Assembly (NCBI RefSeq): GCF_040409795.1
Contig: NZ_CP099571.1
Location: 992,001-1,056,000, forward strand
Origin: Polynucleobacter sp. MWH-UH19D
GTDB taxonomy: Bacteria; Pseudomonadota; Gammaproteobacteria; Burkholderiales; Burkholderiaceae
Length of the DNA stretch: 64,000 bases
Direction: 5' to 3'
In this document: positions 61,249-64,000 of the stretch, piece by piece
Numbering within the stretch: position 1 is the stretch's first letter
How the letters are laid out: each line of letters starts with the position of its first letter
Made by a program: the position numbers and the translations under genes
The notes under the pieces: generated by a model
Told to the model about the DNA's origin: nothing
Seen by the model: only the letters and a program-made list of their open reading frames with translations
Database searches by the model: none

Positions 61249-61715
61249 AACACCTTGATGAGACCATGTCACCCATGCAAGCCGATGAATTCGGACGTGC
61301 TAGCGCCGCCCTTTTGAGCCAAGGCGCTCAAAATCTGCCCGTCAGCATTAAAGATCGTCTGTATGAAGCACGTCACAAAGCTTTGGCTGTTCGCAAACTC
61401 GAGAAAGTTCGCGTCAACCGTGCGGTCTTGGCTAACGTCTCTGGAAATTGGGGTGGCAGCTTTAAATCGTCTAGCAACCTTTGGGACACCCTAGGTTGGG
61501 TTGCTCCATTAGTGGTGTTGGTATTTGGTCTGATTGGTATCGCGCAATGGCAGAGTGAATCTCGCATCAATGATATTGCCGAAGTTGACGCTGCATTACT
61601 AACTGATGATGTTCCGCCAGATGCTTATGCTGACAGTGGATTTATGGCCTTCCTTAAGAATGGCCCGCTATCGGATTCTGAAGACTCAACTCATGAGCTA
61701 TCACCAAGTAAATAA
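61245..61715 (+). CDS. DUF3619 membrane protein, candidate anti-sigma factor
   Basis: A 156-residue protein with one membrane helix (about residues 84-103, VAPLVVLVFGLIGIAQ). The N-terminal half is cytoplasmic, with MQADEFGRASAALLSQGAQN and LPVSIKDRLYEARHKAL. The start is GTG at 61245, overlapping the sigma gene stop. One membrane helix, an N-terminal cytoplasmic domain and immediate coupling to a sigma factor suggest an anti-sigma role. That is inference; there is no zinc-binding anti-sigma motif. Confidence 0.85.
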   Translation: MKHLDETMSPMQADEFGRASAALLSQGAQNLPVSIKDRLYEARHKALAVRKLEKVRVNRAVLANVSGNWGGSFKSSSNLWDTLGWVAPLVVLVFGLIGIAQWQSESRINDIAEVDAALLTDDVPPDAYADSGFMAFLKNGPLSDSEDSTHELSPSK

Positions 61716-61723
61716 GCTTGGCT

Positions 61724-62365
61724 ATGATGGTTCACACAATGAAGCTTATCCAGAACTTCACGAGCAATGCCTTGATGGCTGCAATGCTAGTGTTGCCAGC
61801 TTTGTGTGGCACAAGCGTTTATGGTCAAAATACTTCTCCGCCTCACGGAAAAACTGCTGCAATACAAGCAAAAACACCTGACGGAACCTGGGATAGCCTA
61901 AGCCCAGCTCAGCAAAAAATCCTGGAGCCCCTTGAGAGCGACTGGGACTACATGCTTCCTGATAGCCGAAAAAAATGGATTTATGTTTCAAACATATACC
62001 CAAAAATGACTGCCACAGATCAAGAGCGGCTCCAATCACGCATGACCAGTTGGTCTAAGCTTTCTCAGCGGGATAGACGCATTGCCCGCGAAAACTATCT
62101 CACCAGCCTGAAATTCCCTGCAGAAAAAAAAGCTGAGGCATGGAGCGCTTATCAAAAATTAAGCGAGGAGCAAAAAAAGAAGTTAGCGGAGATGGAGTCC
62201 AAGAAAAAACCAAACGCTACCAACGCCCCAACTTTGCAGCAACATGCAATCAAACGAGAAACCACCCCAGCCCCTGCTGCCCCAAACCCACGCGCAGTAC
62301 AAATAACTACGCCTGAAGCGAGTTCAGCGCCGACTTCAACTCCTAGCACCACTGAAAACCAGTAA
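61724..62365 (+). CDS. DUF3106 exported protein
   Basis: A 213-residue secreted protein. A signal peptide (about residues 1-35) ends near SVYGQ. The DUF3106 domain follows, a repeating Trp/Leu helical pattern: WDSLSPAQQKILEPLESDW, LPDSRKKWIYVSNIYPKM and RMTSWSKLSQRDRRIAREN. The tail is Pro/Thr/Ala-rich. Start choice is uncertain: ATGs at 61724, 61727 and 61739 and a TTG at 61718 are in frame. Its pattern resembles periplasmic helical sensors such as CpxP/Spy-like proteins only loosely. Function unknown. Confidence 0.85.
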   Translation: MMVHTMKLIQNFTSNALMAAMLVLPALCGTSVYGQNTSPPHGKTAAIQAKTPDGTWDSLSPAQQKILEPLESDWDYMLPDSRKKWIYVSNIYPKMTATDQERLQSRMTSWSKLSQRDRRIARENYLTSLKFPAEKKAEAWSAYQKLSEEQKKKLAEMESKKKPNATNAPTLQQHAIKRETTPAPAAPNPRAVQITTPEASSAPTSTPSTTENQ

Positions 62366-62376
62366 GCCCCACTCTA

Positions 62377-62913
62377 ATGACTCCTGCTGAGTTCAATGTA
62401 TTACCTGCGCCACAATTTTGGCGTCGTGTTTGTTGCGGTCTTTATGAGCAACTTGTGTTGCTGGGTGTAATTGCATTTACTTTTCTCGTACCCAATTTGG
62501 CGCTAGGCATTCTTTTTGGAATTTCTCTTCCTAGCTGGCTGAGTTTTTTTTATTTGTACTCAGTGTTGGGCGTTTACTTTGTTTGGTACTGGACAAAGTC
62601 AGGCCAAACACTAGCTATGCAAACTTGGCGTATTCGTATCATCGACTTAAATGGTTTTAATCTAACTAGACGGCAAGCGATTTGGCGCTATGTATACGGA
62701 TCCCTATGGCTTTTTCCTTGTGTAATCTTGCAGTGGAGCTTTCATCTAGAGAAATGGCAAATTATTGAAATGTTATTTGCAGTTGCTTTGTTCATTTGGC
62801 CAGTGAGTATTTTCCTAGACAGACGTAGCCCCTCCATACGCCAGAGCCTTCCAGATAGATTGGCAAACTCGAGATTAGTTGAATTACCAAAGGATCTGGT
62901 AAAGCTTTCTTAA
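62377..62913 (+). CDS. RDD-family membrane protein
   Basis: A 178-residue integral membrane protein with about four helices. The RDD name-giving pattern is at the start (FWRRVCCGLYEQLVLLGVIA) and the second signature is TLAMQTWRIRIIDLNGFNLT. RDD proteins are widespread; a few are proposed as ion antiporters, most are uncharacterised. Last gene of the sigma factor operon, convergent with the permease gene seven bases away. Confidence 0.9.
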   Translation: MTPAEFNVLPAPQFWRRVCCGLYEQLVLLGVIAFTFLVPNLALGILFGISLPSWLSFFYLYSVLGVYFVWYWTKSGQTLAMQTWRIRIIDLNGFNLTRRQAIWRYVYGSLWLFPCVILQWSFHLEKWQIIEMLFAVALFIWPVSIFLDRRSPSIRQSLPDRLANSRLVELPKDLVKLS

Positions 62914-62919
62914 TTTGAA

Positions 62920-64000
62920 TTAGCACTCACGCAGACATTGCACTGCTGTGGCACCCTGGATACGTTTTTGAAAACGATAACCCGCCAATAGAGTGGAGCT
63001 AATGCCAAGCACAAGACCCAAAATGATGGCTTGCGCAAAGGCATTGAATTGAATATCCATAACATAGCGCCCTAGACACCATGAAGCTAGCCCAGCAGAT
63101 AGCCCTGCCAATAAGCCAGCTACCCCACCAATAATCAGTAATTCGGTAATTCCGATGCGCTTCAAAATCGGTTTTGATGCACCAATAGCCTTTAATAAGG
63201 CAGCATTACGGTAACGCTCATCTTGGGTAGCCGCCATCGCAGTAAGCAATACCAGAATTGCCGCTAATAGCGTAAATATGAACAACAAGCCCAATGCGGT
63301 AGATAGCCTATTAAGTACATCTTGAATCTGCTGTAACGATGCGGAGACATCCACCATTGTGACATTAGGATAGGCTTGGTTAATCTGAAAATCCAAACTA
63401 GCTAAATTTGGTGCCTGATAGTAAGAAGTAATCCATGATTGCGGCATTGATTGCAATAAAGCTGGCGGCATAATTACAAAGAAATTAACTCGCATAGAAC
63501 TCCAATCCAATTTACGGATAGAAGTAATTGGCGCACTAACCACTTCACCTGCAACCTCATAAGTTAATTGATCGCCCAGTTTGAGCTTTAATGTCTTAGC
63601 AATGCCTGACTCAATAGAGATTTGTGGATGATCTCCTGAAATCCATTCTCCCGATAAAATACGATTGCCAACAGGTAGTTGATCGGTGTAAGAGAGATTA
63701 AATTCTCGATCAACCAGACGTCTAGCGTTCTCATCGGTATAGCTAGCGGGCGATATATCAACACCATTGACTTGAACTAAACGACCTCTGACCATTGGGT
63801 AAAAATCAGGCTTAGGTGCGCCAGAGGATTCAATGAGTTTAGCTAGAGGCGTCTTTTGATTCTCTTGCACGTTAATCATGAAACGATTGGGTGCATTCAG
63901 TGGAATATTTTCACGCCACGCATTTAACAAGTCTTGTCTTAGCAAGAAAATCAGCAGGATCGCCAGAATAGCAATGCCAAGCGCCGTTATTTGCATTACA
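62920..64000 (-). CDS. FtsX-like (YbbP-type) ABC transporter permease, C-terminal part
   Basis: The reading frame is open to the window edge, so the first Met seen (63996) is probably internal. About 359 residues are visible. A membrane helix at the start (ALGIAILAILLIFLLR) precedes a periplasmic MacB_PCD-like domain (DISPASYTDENARRLVDREF, DQLTYEVAGEV). Three more helices (about residues 230-345) form the FtsX core, with MAATQDERYRNAALLKAIGA. The YbbA/YbbP systems handle release or export of unknown cargo. The ATPase gene should lie to the right. Confidence 0.85.
   Translation of the reverse strand, partial: VMQITALGIAILAILLIFLLRQDLLNAWRENIPLNAPNRFMINVQENQKTPLAKLIESSGAPKPDFYPMVRGRLVQVNGVDISPASYTDENARRLVDREFNLSYTDQLPVGNRILSGEWISGDHPQISIESGIAKTLKLKLGDQLTYEVAGEVVSAPITSIRKLDWSSMRVNFFVIMPPALLQSMPQSWITSYYQAPNLASLDFQINQAYPNVTMVDVSASLQQIQDVLNRLSTALGLLFIFTLLAAILVLLTAMAATQDERYRNAALLKAIGASKPILKRIGITELLIIGGVAGLLAGLSAGLASWCLGRYVMDIQFNAFAQAIILGLVLGISSTLLAGYRFQKRIQGATAVQCLREC

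Overview
The window is ordinary core chromosome of a betaproteobacterium of the Burkholderiaceae. The protein sequences, the moderate-to-low G+C content and the gene order fit a free-living freshwater Polynucleobacter best; this is inferred from recognition, as no search was run. I see no insertion sequence, prophage, CRISPR array, toxin-antitoxin or defence system, and no stretch over about 300 bases without a gene.

Layout. 1-0.9 kb: the 5' part of an amino-acid ABC transporter binding protein and two tRNA genes (Arg-TCT, Pro-TGG). 0.95-3.5 kb: a small Cys/His-containing secreted protein and a TonB-dependent receptor, separated by two perfect inverted repeats. 3.5-14.6 kb: glmM, folP, ftsH and rlmE, divergent from yhbY, then DUF4149, greA, carB and carA (read right to left). 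14.8-25.5 kb: prpE, mltD and gloB, divergent from a yafS-like gene, rnhA, a two-gene RND efflux pump and dnaQ. 25.5-33.8 kb: single metabolic genes (tartrate/malate dehydrogenase, SprT-like protein, amidase, tripartite-tricarboxylate binding protein, old yellow enzyme, mmsA, DUF1178, NUDIX hydrolase). 33.9-48.4 kb: the complete 14-gene complex I operon nuoA-N on the minus strand. 48.5-53.6 kb: tRNA-Leu(GAG), secG, tpiA, a quinone oxidoreductase, pnp and rpsO. 53.7-60.5 kb: ilvB-ilvH-ilvC-psd-pssA-leuA, all on the minus strand. 60.7-62.9 kb: an ECF sigma factor, DUF3619, DUF3106 and RDD genes. The window ends inside a FtsX-type ABC permease.

How the parts work together. The nuo operon supplies the respiratory NADH dehydrogenase. 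The ilv/leu cluster makes branched-chain amino acids, with two phosphatidylethanolamine-synthesis genes (psd, pssA) nested in it. The clearest regulatory element is between pssA and leuA: a 24-residue leader peptide with four consecutive Leu codons, a Rho-independent terminator, and a segment able to pair with the terminator's 5' arm, which is the standard design of leucine attenuation. A second is the long imperfect hairpin in the pnp leader, just after an rpsO terminator, which resembles the RNase III site used for pnp autoregulation in enterobacteria.

Novelty. Nothing here amounts to a clear undescribed system. Best second looks are the leuA attenuator (almost no 5' leader ahead of its peptide), the RND pump lying inside the usual mltD-gloB-yafS-rnhA-dnaQ block, the palindromes before the TonB receptor, the yafS-like protein without a normal SAM-binding loop, the terminator-like hairpin 16 nt before greA, and the sigma factor operon of unknown signal.
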